A stretch of 53,002 bases of DNA, taken from NCBI GenBank assembly GCA_002364735.1, contig DEZB01000062.1, forward strand, positions 1 to 53,002. The letters are read 5' to 3'. Position numbers and translations under genes: made by a program. The number at the start of each line of letters is the position of its first letter. Position 1 is the first letter of the stretch. This DNA comes from Bacteroidales bacterium UBA3143 (lineage in GTDB: Bacteria; Bacteroidota; Bacteroidia; Bacteroidales; Dysgonomonadaceae). Below, piece after piece: positions 25,448 to 34,708 of this stretch. Under the pieces are notes generated by a model. That model saw only the letters and a list, made by a program, of their open reading frames with translations. It made no database searches and was not told the DNA's origin.

Positions 25448-27409
25448 CTAATTTAACATCACTTGTCCGCCTGTAATAGGCAATGCCTGTCCTGTTTCAC
25501 CAGTTTGATCTATAAGATACAATATGGCTTTAGTGACATCTTCAGGCGAACATCCTTTTCTCATTGGCACTTGTGCCAAATAAAAATCCTTTACATCTTC
25601 AACGGTTTTAGCACCTGGCACTTTACCCGCTTTAAGGTATTGTACAAACAATCCATTTTCGGGATTACTCCAAAGTGGACCATCGTAATAATTGCCTGGA
25701 CAAATGGAGTTCACTTTGATGTGAAAAGGTGCTAACTCCAATGCAAATGATTGTGTGAGGCCAATACCTCCAAATTTACCTCCTGCATAAGCAAAGTTTG
25801 CCTTGCTACCACGCAAACCCGACTTAGAGTTGATTTGAATGACATCAGCAAAATAATCTTTTGATGCATACTTGGTTTGCAATTTCATAATTCGGCTAAC
25901 TACCTTTGTGCAATAAAAATAAGCATTGTAGTTTATGCGTGTAACAAAATCAAAATCTTCAGGCGACATATGCTCCAAATCTCCAGCACGAAGTACACCT
26001 GCATTGCTTACAAAGCAATCTATGGCACCAAAGTTACATACTGTGTCGTGCATCAATTGTTCAAGACTTGAAATCTTGCTCACATCTGTCTTTACAAAAA
26101 TAACCCTGTTGTTATTAGTCAATGTGTTTAATTCATCCACAGTTGCTTTACCAACATCTTCATTTAAATCGGCTACAACTATGATGGCTCCTTCTTCAAT
26201 TAAACAACGTGCTATACCTTCACCAAAACCTTGGGCAGCACCAGTAACAATAAATGTTTTATTTTGAACCCTTCCAGATGTTTCTCCTTTAGCAACACTT
26301 CTACGGTAGTTTTCAACTTCCCAATTATCGATAAAGTCGATTTGCTCTTGTGTCATGGGATGCGCTCCACCAAATGATTGTGATAAGTAGGCTGTTTTCA
26401 TTGCATCTTCATACACATCTAAAATAGTGTCACATTGTTTTGCATTATCGCCAACAGCAACTAAGCCAATGTTCTTTATCAGCAATACTTTAGGAAGGTA
26501 TCCGTTCTTCTCTGCAAATGCTGCAACCTGAATCTTTGCCTCATCTCTTATACCTTCATCTGACTCATTGTTAATAAAAATATAGTTCGATTTGCAATAA
26601 ACAATTGCATCAGGCGTAAAGGGAACAGCTATCAATTGCTGATTATCTTCGTTGTCTGCAAAATAATTGATAAGTGCATTGTTACGCACTTTTAGCGTTT
26701 TCAAACCATCAGATGATAGCATCATTCTGAGGGCAGGAATAACCTCAACAGCATTTTTACTAACTTCCACCTCTCCCTCGGGTAAGGGTTGCGTTATAGC
26801 TGCTTCTAATTTACTAAATATATCAGTGTATATCTCTTTTATTTCATCTACTGTATCTGCAGCTACAAAAATGCCATGGTTCTGCAACCAAATAACTTTT
26901 GGGTCCTTGTTGTAGGAAGCTCTATATGCTTTAATTTTGTTTTCCACTTTTTTGAATAGCACATAGCCCGGATCGGTATATTCAATAAACAGTGCTTGCT
27001 CTCCAAACAGTTTCTTCAATTCATCCACTGCATTTTGAGCACACATCAAGGCGTTAACAAGAGTAGGATGAAGATGTACAACAAAAGGATAATCAATAAT
27101 GTTGTGCATGGATGTTTCAACCGATGGTCGTTTTCCTTTGGTGATAGTAGCAGCAGCAAGGTCATTTTTCACTTGTTCTTCACGCTCGGATGAGTCGTTG
27201 CTATATTCTTTTTCAGAAACACATTTCAGTTTTTCCCTATCTAAAACAGCAAAACCGTCTTCATCAATTGTGGCAAGTGCCGACCCACTCGCTTTCACCC
27301 ATATTTTCTCGTTAGTTTTAAACGATGTGTTTCCACCTCCAGCAATAACGTAACGACTATCACACCCATAATATCTGGATACAGCTATTAATTCTTTAAT
27401 TTCTTGCAT
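25448..27409 (-). CDS. bifunctional rhamnulose-1-phosphate aldolase / L-lactaldehyde dehydrogenase (RhaEW/YuxG-like)
   Basis: A 653-residue fusion. The N-terminal class II aldolase part (about 1-235) has the AGGGNTS start, Glu98 (SVETSMH), metal ligands HLH (His112, His114) and LQNHG. The C-terminal short-chain dehydrogenase part (about 383-653) has TGAAQGFGEGIA, NAGVLR and the YAGGK catalytic Tyr/Lys. This fusion is known from Bacillus YuxG (RhaEW), which splits L-rhamnulose-1-phosphate and oxidises L-lactaldehyde to L-lactate with NAD+. With rhaB and rhaA in the same neighbourhood it is the best candidate for the rhamnose aldolase step. It follows the PHP gene by 23 bp. Confidence 0.87.
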   Translation of the reverse strand: MQEIKELIAVSRYYGCDSRYVIAGGGNTSFKTNEKIWVKASGSALATIDEDGFAVLDREKLKCVSEKEYSNDSSEREEQVKNDLAAATITKGKRPSVETSMHNIIDYPFVVHLHPTLVNALMCAQNAVDELKKLFGEQALFIEYTDPGYVLFKKVENKIKAYRASYNKDPKVIWLQNHGIFVAADTVDEIKEIYTDIFSKLEAAITQPLPEGEVEVSKNAVEVIPALRMMLSSDGLKTLKVRNNALINYFADNEDNQQLIAVPFTPDAIVYCKSNYIFINNESDEGIRDEAKIQVAAFAEKNGYLPKVLLIKNIGLVAVGDNAKQCDTILDVYEDAMKTAYLSQSFGGAHPMTQEQIDFIDNWEVENYRRSVAKGETSGRVQNKTFIVTGAAQGFGEGIARCLIEEGAIIVVADLNEDVGKATVDELNTLTNNNRVIFVKTDVSKISSLEQLMHDTVCNFGAIDCFVSNAGVLRAGDLEHMSPEDFDFVTRINYNAYFYCTKVVSRIMKLQTKYASKDYFADVIQINSKSGLRGSKANFAYAGGKFGGIGLTQSFALELAPFHIKVNSICPGNYYDGPLWSNPENGLFVQYLKAGKVPGAKTVEDVKDFYLAQVPMRKGCSPEDVTKAILYLIDQTGETGQALPITGGQVMLN

Positions 27410-27432
27410 ATATTTTTTCTCGTTTCGTGGTA

Positions 27433-28602
27433 TTATTTTAATTCCACTTCCTTTTGAATAAGTTCATTACCCAATTCAATAAAACGCTTCATTTTAGACA
27501 GATCAGCATTACCATCTTTGTCCACATATCCTTGTTTGCCTTCAGACACTAAATGTTGATGTGCTGCTATCACACATGCACCCTCATAATTTATCTTCAT
27601 CAGCTTATCGGTGAGTGGAGTGCTATTCCTTGCAAACAACTCGATGGGCTCCATCGTGGGAGAGTTATGTTCACTGCCAAATGTAACCACAAAGCCAGCA
27701 TCATAAAGATATTCGGCATACTTTTCCAATAATTCCACACCGTTACGGGTAGTTATAAATTCCACAGAGTGAAACCCTCGTTCTTTTAATTCATTTGCAA
27801 CACGCTCCAAATCGTTTTCAAAGTCTGTATAATTGCCATTCTTATCGTCGGCCAAAAAAGGATAAGTTGGGATTCCACCAGCATTCAAAATAATTTTGGA
27901 TACTGCATCTACTGACAGAAAAGCATCACGCTCTTCGGGAACAAAAGCCGCTCCACCCGCTTTAAGCAAGTTACCACGAATTTCATTTTCTACATCAGCA
28001 ATGTTTGTAGGTGATGCCTTTAGTGCTACACCTCCAAATAACTGTTGCATTATTTCTTTAATTTTAGACTCATCATTTTTGGCTACCTCATACACTTTCA
28101 TGCGAAGCGCTTTCGCCAAATGACGTTCTCTTATTGCACCTTTTGTTAACTCCTTGGTAATCCAATCAAAGTCGAGAGAGAAACCAATGTTGTTTGCATC
28201 TAATAGCTCGTTCAGCTTATTGCACATCGACTCTACCTGATCATTCGATTTTTTGCGAACATCAGCCAATTGAGTTGCATAAGGTTCCGATAGACTAAAA
28301 GGATACGACAAACCTTTACCACTAATATAAGTGCGTCCAGGATTGCCCGGGTCGTTTACCCTCAATCCGTTTTTCTGATCATTCTCGTTTAAACTGATTA
28401 ACTCGATGTTGAACAACGGATACAAATGACGCTCTTTGCAACCTGTATACCACTCATCATAACCAGCAGTGGTGTAAAAGTCGTTGATACCAACAACTTT
28501 TACATTTTCTGCAGCTGCCCTATCCAGCGCATCCTTCACATCGTCGAATGCACTAAAGGAATAAGGTGTATGTAGGTGAGCATTAACTTTAATATAACTC
28601 AT
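27433..28602 (-). CDS. PHP-domain metallohydrolase-like protein
   Basis: A 389-residue cytoplasmic protein beginning with PHP motif I (NAHLHTPYSF, His9 and His11). Motif II is GINDFYT, where the usual TDH histidine is phenylalanine; a glutamate follows in FNIEL; later histidines occur in FGSEHNS and AAHQH. PHP domains bind two or three metals and often hydrolyse phosphoesters, for example histidinol phosphate. The middle (about 110-240) is an insertion with many charged helices that I do not recognise. It is 23 bp before the bifunctional aldolase gene and 32 bp after the E1 gene, so it should act on a metabolite of this pathway. Its activity is unknown. Confidence 0.75.
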   Translation of the reverse strand: MSYIKVNAHLHTPYSFSAFDDVKDALDRAAAENVKVVGINDFYTTAGYDEWYTGCKERHLYPLFNIELISLNENDQKNGLRVNDPGNPGRTYISGKGLSYPFSLSEPYATQLADVRKKSNDQVESMCNKLNELLDANNIGFSLDFDWITKELTKGAIRERHLAKALRMKVYEVAKNDESKIKEIMQQLFGGVALKASPTNIADVENEIRGNLLKAGGAAFVPEERDAFLSVDAVSKIILNAGGIPTYPFLADDKNGNYTDFENDLERVANELKERGFHSVEFITTRNGVELLEKYAEYLYDAGFVVTFGSEHNSPTMEPIELFARNSTPLTDKLMKINYEGACVIAAHQHLVSEGKQGYVDKDGNADLSKMKRFIELGNELIQKEVELK

Positions 28603-28634
28603 AATACAAACTATTTATTATCTACTGAAGACTA

Positions 28635-31094
28635 TTAAACCCCTCTTTTTGCACGACGAATCATTTCTGAATCCGTGAAGTTTTCACCTGGTATATAATC
28701 TTTCAGCGGTTGTATGCGTTCGTGAATCATGTCGATGAACCAACTTGGCTGTGGGAAGAACCAACCTTCTAATTCAAAGGCAGGTGTAATCCAGTTACGC
28801 GAACCAAGAACTGATACTGGTGCATCCAGATAATCAAAACATAACGTACTAATGTTTGCGGCCAAATCATTCAGAAATGATCCACGCGTGGTGGCATCAC
28901 CTGCGACAATTAACTTTCCTGTTTTCTTAACCGATTCAATCACTTTCTCATAATTGAATGGCACCAAACTACGAGCATCAATCACCTCAGCACTCATGCC
29001 ATATTTATCTTCCAGTTCTTTTGCTGCTTCTAAAGCAGGATATAGCGTATGACCTATAGTAAGGAAAGTAATATCTGTTCCCTCTTTCTTCACATCGGGT
29101 TCTCCAAGTGGTATTTCGTAGTATTCTTTTGGCACTCCACCCTTATGAAACTGCTCGCCAATGTCATATATACGCTGGCTCTCGAAAAAGATAACAGGAT
29201 CGGTGCCCTGCAGCGCTGAGTTCATCAAGCCTTTGGCATCATATGGAGTTACAGGGAAACATACCTTTATACCCGGAATGTGAGCAACCAATGAAGTCCA
29301 ATCTTGTGAGTGCTGTGCACCATATTTTGAACCAACTGAAACCCTTAACACAACGGGCATTTTAAGGACATTACCACTCATAGCTTGCCATTTTGGTAGC
29401 TGGTTGAAAACCTCATCGCCACAACGGCCAAGGAAGTCGCAATACATTATTTCGGGTATCACTCGTCCTCCACACATAGCATAACCAATGGCTGTTCCTA
29501 CAATGGCGGCTTCAGAAATAGGTGAATTGAACAAACGATGATAAGGTAACGCTTCAGTTAGGCCACCGTATACTGCAAAAGCACCACCCCAATCACGATT
29601 TTCTTCACCATATGCTACTAATGAAGCATCTTTGTAGAATCTATCAATGATAGATTCAAAAATCGCATCGCGCAGTTGAAACTGTTTCATTTTGCTAAAC
29701 GGTTTGCCATCTTCGTCAAATGCAAAACGTTCTTTTGTGGCAATTCTCTTCACACGTGGATTGTCTTCCATCGGCATCAATACATCAGGTTTTGCATCCG
29801 AAAAAGAATCAACTGAACCATTTGAGAACATCATATCACCAATAACATCACGCTCTTTCATAAGTGGTGACACTTCATCGTCAATAGCCATTAAGAACAT
29901 ATTATAAACCAACTCTTTTATATCTGTCCAAACATCATCTAAATCTTTTTGAACTAAAACATCGGCATCAATCAATTGATTACCAAAAGTTGCAATACAA
30001 TCCTGTCTTTCCCATGCTTCAACCTCTTCTTTAGTTCTGTACGACGAAGCATCAGAAGGTGAGTGACCGCTATATCTATATGTCAAAACATCTAACAATA
30101 CAGGACCTCTTTTCTCTTCAATAATTTTGCGTTTTCGCTTGTATGCATCAATCACAGCTAAAGGGTTGTACCCATCCACTCTTTCGGCATGCATTTGTTC
30201 AGGATTAACCCCTGCACCTACTCGCGCTGCAATATCATAACCCATGGTTTCACCACAAGTTTGACCACCCATACCATATTGATTGTTAACAATATTGATA
30301 ATAACGGGTAAGCCACCGTTCATATCGCCTTCCCATAGTTCCCTGAATTGGTCCATAGCAGAAAAAGTAATTCCTTCCCAAACAGGTCCACAAGCCATAG
30401 CTGCATCACCAATGTTGGCTACTACCATACCAGGTTTGCGATTTACTTTCTTATACAAAGCAGCACCCACAGCAATATCACCCGAACCACCCACAATGGC
30501 ATTGTTTGGATAAACTCCAAATGGGGTAAAGAATGCATGCATTGAACCTCCCAAACCTTTATTAAAACCTGTTTCGCGAGCAAATATCTCAGCTAACGTT
30601 CCGTACACTAAAAATCGACGTGCTAACTCTTTAGTAGTTCCTTGAAAATCTTTTTGAACTATCTTCAATACTACACCATCAAAAAAGGATGTCATTATTT
30701 GCATCAGCTCTTCATCGTCAAGTTTATGAATAGCAGACATACCTTTTGCTAATATTTCGCCATGAGATCGGTGACTACCGAAAATGAAATCGTCAACAGT
30801 TAGTGACCATGCCATACCTACAGCGGATGACTCTTGCCCAATGGACAAATGCGCTGGACCAGGATGGTTATATTCAGTGCCGTTATACTCACCCTTTGTT
30901 TTAATGGTATTAAGCATAGTTTCAAACTCACGAATGAGCACCATGTCATGATAAATAGTTATTAACTCTTCGTTGGTGTAATTCTCCCTTTCCTCTTTAA
31001 CCGTTTTCTGATATTGATTAACTGGAATGGGATCAAATTCAATGAAACCAGGTTTTCTAACCTTTATTGGATCTATGTTTTGTGTTTTAGCCAT
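28635..31094 (-). CDS. 2-oxoacid dehydrogenase E1, fused alpha and beta subunits
   Basis: An 819-residue cytoplasmic thiamine-diphosphate enzyme. Residues about 45-420 are the alpha part: SIGQESSAVG, HRSHGEILAKG, and the TPP motif from GDAAMACGP to NNQYGMGG, with an extra FRELWEGDMNGG-like insertion inside the motif. Residues about 480-819 are the beta part: AYGEENRDWGGAFAVYGG, FNSPISEAAIVGTAIGYA, PVVLRVSVG and a transketolase C-terminal domain. Together with the E2 gene 51 bp upstream it forms the first two parts of a pyruvate, acetoin or branched-chain type complex. No E3 gene is near. Within an aldolase operon, pyruvate or another C3-C4 oxoacid is the likely substrate, by inference. Confidence 0.88.
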   Translation of the reverse strand: MAKTQNIDPIKVRKPGFIEFDPIPVNQYQKTVKEERENYTNEELITIYHDMVLIREFETMLNTIKTKGEYNGTEYNHPGPAHLSIGQESSAVGMAWSLTVDDFIFGSHRSHGEILAKGMSAIHKLDDEELMQIMTSFFDGVVLKIVQKDFQGTTKELARRFLVYGTLAEIFARETGFNKGLGGSMHAFFTPFGVYPNNAIVGGSGDIAVGAALYKKVNRKPGMVVANIGDAAMACGPVWEGITFSAMDQFRELWEGDMNGGLPVIINIVNNQYGMGGQTCGETMGYDIAARVGAGVNPEQMHAERVDGYNPLAVIDAYKRKRKIIEEKRGPVLLDVLTYRYSGHSPSDASSYRTKEEVEAWERQDCIATFGNQLIDADVLVQKDLDDVWTDIKELVYNMFLMAIDDEVSPLMKERDVIGDMMFSNGSVDSFSDAKPDVLMPMEDNPRVKRIATKERFAFDEDGKPFSKMKQFQLRDAIFESIIDRFYKDASLVAYGEENRDWGGAFAVYGGLTEALPYHRLFNSPISEAAIVGTAIGYAMCGGRVIPEIMYCDFLGRCGDEVFNQLPKWQAMSGNVLKMPVVLRVSVGSKYGAQHSQDWTSLVAHIPGIKVCFPVTPYDAKGLMNSALQGTDPVIFFESQRIYDIGEQFHKGGVPKEYYEIPLGEPDVKKEGTDITFLTIGHTLYPALEAAKELEDKYGMSAEVIDARSLVPFNYEKVIESVKKTGKLIVAGDATTRGSFLNDLAANISTLCFDYLDAPVSVLGSRNWITPAFELEGWFFPQPSWFIDMIHERIQPLKDYIPGENFTDSEMIRRAKRGV

Positions 31095-31145
31095 CTTATT
31101 ATTGATTTTATTATTTAATCGTTTGTTTTTTTGTAAGTCAGTTTA

Positions 31146-32504
31146 TTATAAATCTATCGTTAGATTTTCAATCTCTACAGCTATTTGTTTCAAGAAGCGA
31201 GTTGCTTCGCCACCGTCTAATGCGCGATGATCGTATGTCAGACTCAAGCCAATATAGGGAACAAAAGCATACACACCGTCTCCTAAATCTTTAGGGCGAG
31301 GAACGATTGTGTTGACACCCAATATTGCCGACTGAGGTAGATTTATAATTGGAGTAAACATTTCTAAACCATAGTTACCTAAGTTTGAAACTGTAAATGT
31401 TCCTGCTTCTGCAGCCAATATATCAGGATTGATACCACCCTTACGACATGCATTAGCTACTTCCTTTAATTGATTGGCAAGTCCTGTAATAGACAAATCG
31501 TCCGCATTGCGAACAGTGGGCACCATTAGTCCACGCTCAGTATCAACAGCTAAAGCTAAATGCACCTTGCTGAAATAGCGAATACTATCTCCTAAAAAAT
31601 GTGTGTTTACGTCTGGAAACTTCTTCAATGTTTTAACTACTGCAAAGCAAACCAAATCATTCAAAGTGATATTAGTTGACAGTGTGCCAGCCTCCATTGC
31701 CGCTTTCACACGTTTGCGAATTGCTAATATGTTACGTGCATCAGCACCCAGATGATGCGTTAGTTGTGCTGAGTTTTGAAGCGAAGCGTGCATTGACCTA
31801 CCAATAAGCTTGCGCATATTCGATATCTTTTTCTCCTCGTAATCTACGCCATACTCTTTGTTGGGTAGCGGAGTGAAATCTGATGATCGCGTTTTGCCAG
31901 CCAAGCCTGAACCTGTACCTTGAGCTTTCAATCCTTCTTCCACGGCCATTCTCTTTGCAAGAGGAGTCATTTTAGATCTACTTGATAAAGCTTCCTCTAT
32001 ATCTCTTTCAATAATTCGCCCTTGTGGGCCAGAACCCGAAAGTTGTTTTGTATTAAATGCTTCTTTACTTGCCAATTTCTTAGCACGTGGGGATATAAAT
32101 GCAGATTGAGATGTATCGTTTGCAGCAGTCTGTACTTCTGTTGCAGTAGCGGTTTTCTCTTTTTCAACATCAATAGTTACAGGTGCAGAAACAGGTTTTT
32201 CTTCTACTGTTGCTGACACATCAGTTTTAGCAGGCTCTTCACCTTCAAGCAAATCTGATATATCTTCACCCTCGTTACCGATAATCATCATTTTATCCAA
32301 AACTGGAACTTCGTCGCCATCCTCATAAAAAACTTTGAGAACAACGCCGTCCGATGGAGCCTCTTCCTCAAAAACTGCTTTATCTGTTTCATACGAAAAC
32401 AGAATATCGCCTTTCTTAACTGCGTCTCCCACCTTCTTAATATCGATGATGATACAACTCTCTACTGATTGCCCTTGTTTGGGCATGATTACTACAAATG
32501 CCAT
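31146..32504 (-). CDS. dihydrolipoamide acyltransferase, E2 of a 2-oxoacid dehydrogenase complex
   Basis: A 452-residue E2. The lipoyl domain (1-80) has the ETDKA motif with lipoylated Lys42; a proline/alanine/threonine-rich linker follows; the E1/E3-binding domain lies at about 133-172 (ISPRAKKLASK to GRIIERDI); and the catalytic domain ends with DHRALDGG, giving the active-site His426 and Asp430. It transfers the acyl group from E1 to CoA. It is the first gene of the - strand operon and has a good -7 box 56 bp before its start. A single lipoyl domain and its pairing with a fused E1 suggest a dedicated complex rather than the housekeeping pyruvate dehydrogenase. Confidence 0.92.
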   Translation of the reverse strand: MAFVVIMPKQGQSVESCIIIDIKKVGDAVKKGDILFSYETDKAVFEEEAPSDGVVLKVFYEDGDEVPVLDKMMIIGNEGEDISDLLEGEEPAKTDVSATVEEKPVSAPVTIDVEKEKTATATEVQTAANDTSQSAFISPRAKKLASKEAFNTKQLSGSGPQGRIIERDIEEALSSRSKMTPLAKRMAVEEGLKAQGTGSGLAGKTRSSDFTPLPNKEYGVDYEEKKISNMRKLIGRSMHASLQNSAQLTHHLGADARNILAIRKRVKAAMEAGTLSTNITLNDLVCFAVVKTLKKFPDVNTHFLGDSIRYFSKVHLALAVDTERGLMVPTVRNADDLSITGLANQLKEVANACRKGGINPDILAAEAGTFTVSNLGNYGLEMFTPIINLPQSAILGVNTIVPRPKDLGDGVYAFVPYIGLSLTYDHRALDGGEATRFLKQIAVEIENLTIDL

Positions 32505-33285
32505 AGAAGAATATTTTAGGTGTAAATATTATAAAAAACAGTGATGAAATGTACTGACACAAAGATACTTATAATAAGGAAACTATGCAAGAGCAAATTT
32601 TAATAATATTGAGTATCTTTTTTCCGTAAACATTTTCAAAGTACTGTTTTAATGATCAAAATTGATCTGTAAAAAAATTTACACAAATGTAACATATACT
32701 TATCGAAATATATTTCACTAATTGATTTTTATGCTTTGCTTTTTGACATCTCTCGTTTTAGCTTGTTTTTGATTTTAGATAACTAATTAAATTGCACTAC
32801 ATGTATTTGGTGATTTATTCATATTGTTTTTTCAAACATTTTGCGTCCCAACAAAATGTTTAAAACAGTTGAAACTTGGAAACACCGCGGTGAAAATGTT
32901 TTTAAACAGATTATTTTCATTTTTTTGCTCAAATCTGTCTCATTTGTGCTTTTAAAATTCACTTTCTGATGCTAATTTATTTTTATCAACTAATTATTCT
33001 TCAATCATTATTTGTTTTTTCTCAAATTCCGTCATTTTTTCTTCTATTGACTCGAAAAAAGCAGCGTTTTAGTGTTTCAAAACATTTCCACCGTCGTTGA
33101 TTGCATTTTCAACAGATGAAAGTCCAATCCACCGTCGTGAATTTGATTTCCAACTGTTTTTTGATGTATCTTCTACTGAATTATAAAAAATAGTGAGCTA
33201 TTATTGACAAATTGACATTTAGGCAAATGAAAAATAATGTGGAGCACCAGATAAAATTTGATTTTTGAAATGAAAAAACAAAAAC
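32505..33285. other. non-coding spacer between E2 operon and KdgF-like gene
   Basis: This 781-bp AT-rich gap has no credible gene. Near the E2 gene it holds the candidate promoter described separately. It also holds a perfect 10-bp palindrome CACCGCGGTG at 32883-32892, and two related 27-bp segments beginning TCCACCGTCGT at 33087-33113 and 33128-33154, 41 bp apart. Confidence 0.5.
32560..32567 (-). promoter_or_regulatory. candidate -7 box for the E2-E1-aldolase operon
   Basis: On the - strand TATCTTTG (CAAAGATA on +) is a full match to TAnnTTTG, 55 bp before the E2 ATG at 32504. A TTTG (CAAA at 32594-32597) lies 26 bp further upstream, a little more than the usual spacing for a -33 box. Confidence 0.45.
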
Positions 33286-33627
33286 TTAAATAAAATCTTC
33301 ACGCATCGGGTTAAATACATCAATTAGTGTGCCCGATTCAAGACACAAAACTCCATGTCTTAGATTAGGAGCTATATAAAAGGCATCTCCCTTTTTCAAA
33401 ACTTTCTTCTCTTTATCTATAGTTACCTCAAAAACGCCCGACTCTATGTAACTTACTTGACGGTGTGGATGATCATGTTCGTGACCGATAGCACCTTTTT
33501 CAAATACTACTTTCACCATCATTATCTCATCATCATGTAGCATTATTTGACGACTCACGCCCCCTCCGAGTTGTTCCATTTCAACATCGCGCGAAATACA
33601 AAACGATTTACTTTTATCTACTCTCAT
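33286..33627 (-). CDS. kdgF: KdgF-like cupin, unsaturated-uronate linearisation protein
   Basis: A 113-residue single-domain cupin. It has the metal-binding set HEHDHPHRQ (near residues 49-57), the ESGVFEVTI strand, the KKGDAFYIAPNLRHG segment with a second-motif histidine, and the LIDVFNPMREDF ending. This whole pattern, including the LGGGVSRQIM start and the MMMVxVxFEKGAxG-type strand, matches KdgF, which helps convert 4,5-unsaturated galacturonate or guluronate monomers, released by polysaccharide lyases, to the linear keto form. It stands alone on the - strand, divergent from rhaB. It implies that unsaturated uronates are produced from the polymer whose rhamnose is used by the neighbouring genes. 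Confidence 0.82.
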   Translation of the reverse strand: MRVDKSKSFCISRDVEMEQLGGGVSRQIMLHDDEIMMVKVVFEKGAIGHEHDHPHRQVSYIESGVFEVTIDKEKKVLKKGDAFYIAPNLRHGVLCLESGTLIDVFNPMREDFI

Positions 33628-34067
33628 AATTTTTTATTTAAAATGAAATGTTATAATTTTTTATTGAGAATGATAATGTTTGTGCAGACTCAACATGAAT
33701 TTAAAATCTACAGCAACTACAACCTAATTTCTATTGAACAAAAATTGCGGGTATTTTCAGACATTTAATCTTCAAGATAAACACAAACCAATATACACAC
33801 TATCTTATTCCCATTATACAACAAAACTAATGAAAATGGTTTAATATAGTAGTCATTTTGACTAATTAGTCTTCACAAGAAAAAAGCAACCAGTGTGTTA
33901 CTTTCGATTTTGCCTTCTTATTATTCAGATTTCCAACTTGAATAAGATAATGTTCACATTATAGATAAGGTGACGCTAATTTTAATTGAATGGAAAGAAT
34001 TAAGAATTCATTTTCAATGATGCGTGTTATAAAAAAAAGATGCGTACATCGACTTTCCACTTGCAGA

Positions 34068-34298
34068 GTTAATAACGGAGGCTACGAAAGTAACAATGCA
34101 GTTGGGAAGTAACTTTTCGCAGCGCTGAAACTAACACTGCATTGTGCAGACTAACTTTCCGCAGCGCTGAAAGTAACAATGCAATTGGGGAGTAACTTTC
34201 CGCAGCTACAAAACTAACAATGCAATGTGCATACCAACTTTCCGCGGCGCTGACATCAACTCTGCAACGTGCAGAGTAACTTTCCGCACAGAATCCCC
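34068..34298. repeat. degenerate ~42-bp tandem repeat array
   Basis: About five imperfect units: 34070-34109 (partial), 34110-34151, 34152-34192, 34193-34234, 34235-34276, and a broken one from 34277. Each full unit begins TAACTTTCCGCAGCGCTGAA or close to it and has a TAACAATGCA-like half. Units alternate ACTTTC and GAAAGT arms around CAGCGCTG, and the last has a perfect hairpin ACTCTGCA-ACG-TGCAGAGT (34259-34277). It is more GC-rich than the flanking DNA and non-coding. Confidence 0.8.
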
Positions 34299-34661
34299 AA
34301 ATTCATTTTTTTATTTATAAGAAAGTGTAGGTGATTATACTAAATTGCATTGAAAATGATTGCAAAATGTAAGTTCAGGGATAAAACACCACTAAAAGAG
34401 AAAATTTATTGCCGAAAATTTTCAACTTGAGGCTTTTTATGTTATTCTTGTAGATAATTTTAATTGAAAATTACAATAGCTTTACAACCATGACTAAGAT
34501 AAAAGTAAACAGCGTAAATATCTTGTAGATTAATTTCCAAAATTAAAACAGAGAGTTTTCTTTATAGCTTTTATCCAATTACTCTGAACAAAATGTTCAT
34601 ATAATATCAAAAAAAGCAGTATATAAATCATTTATCAATTCATTTTATTGTAATGATGTTA

Positions 34662-34669
34662 TAAATTTG
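34662..34669 (+). promoter_or_regulatory. candidate rhaB operon -7 box
   Basis: TAAATTTG matches TAnnTTTG and lies 39 bp before the rhaB ATG at 34709. A TTTT/TTTATTG stretch about 20 bp upstream could serve as a weak -33 element. It would drive rhaB-rhaA-rhaT. Confidence 0.45.
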
Positions 34670-34708
34670 CATAAAAACAATATTTAAATCTCTTATGACT
34701 TCTCATCT

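Larger units (their letters stand above)
33628..34708. other. large divergent spacer between kdgF-like and rhaB genes
   Basis: No gene is visible in this 1,081-bp gap. It separates the two divergent halves of the rhamnose locus and carries a tandem repeat array (34068-34298) and a candidate rhaB promoter (34662-34669), each listed separately. The rest is AT-rich with no clear structure. Confidence 0.55.
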
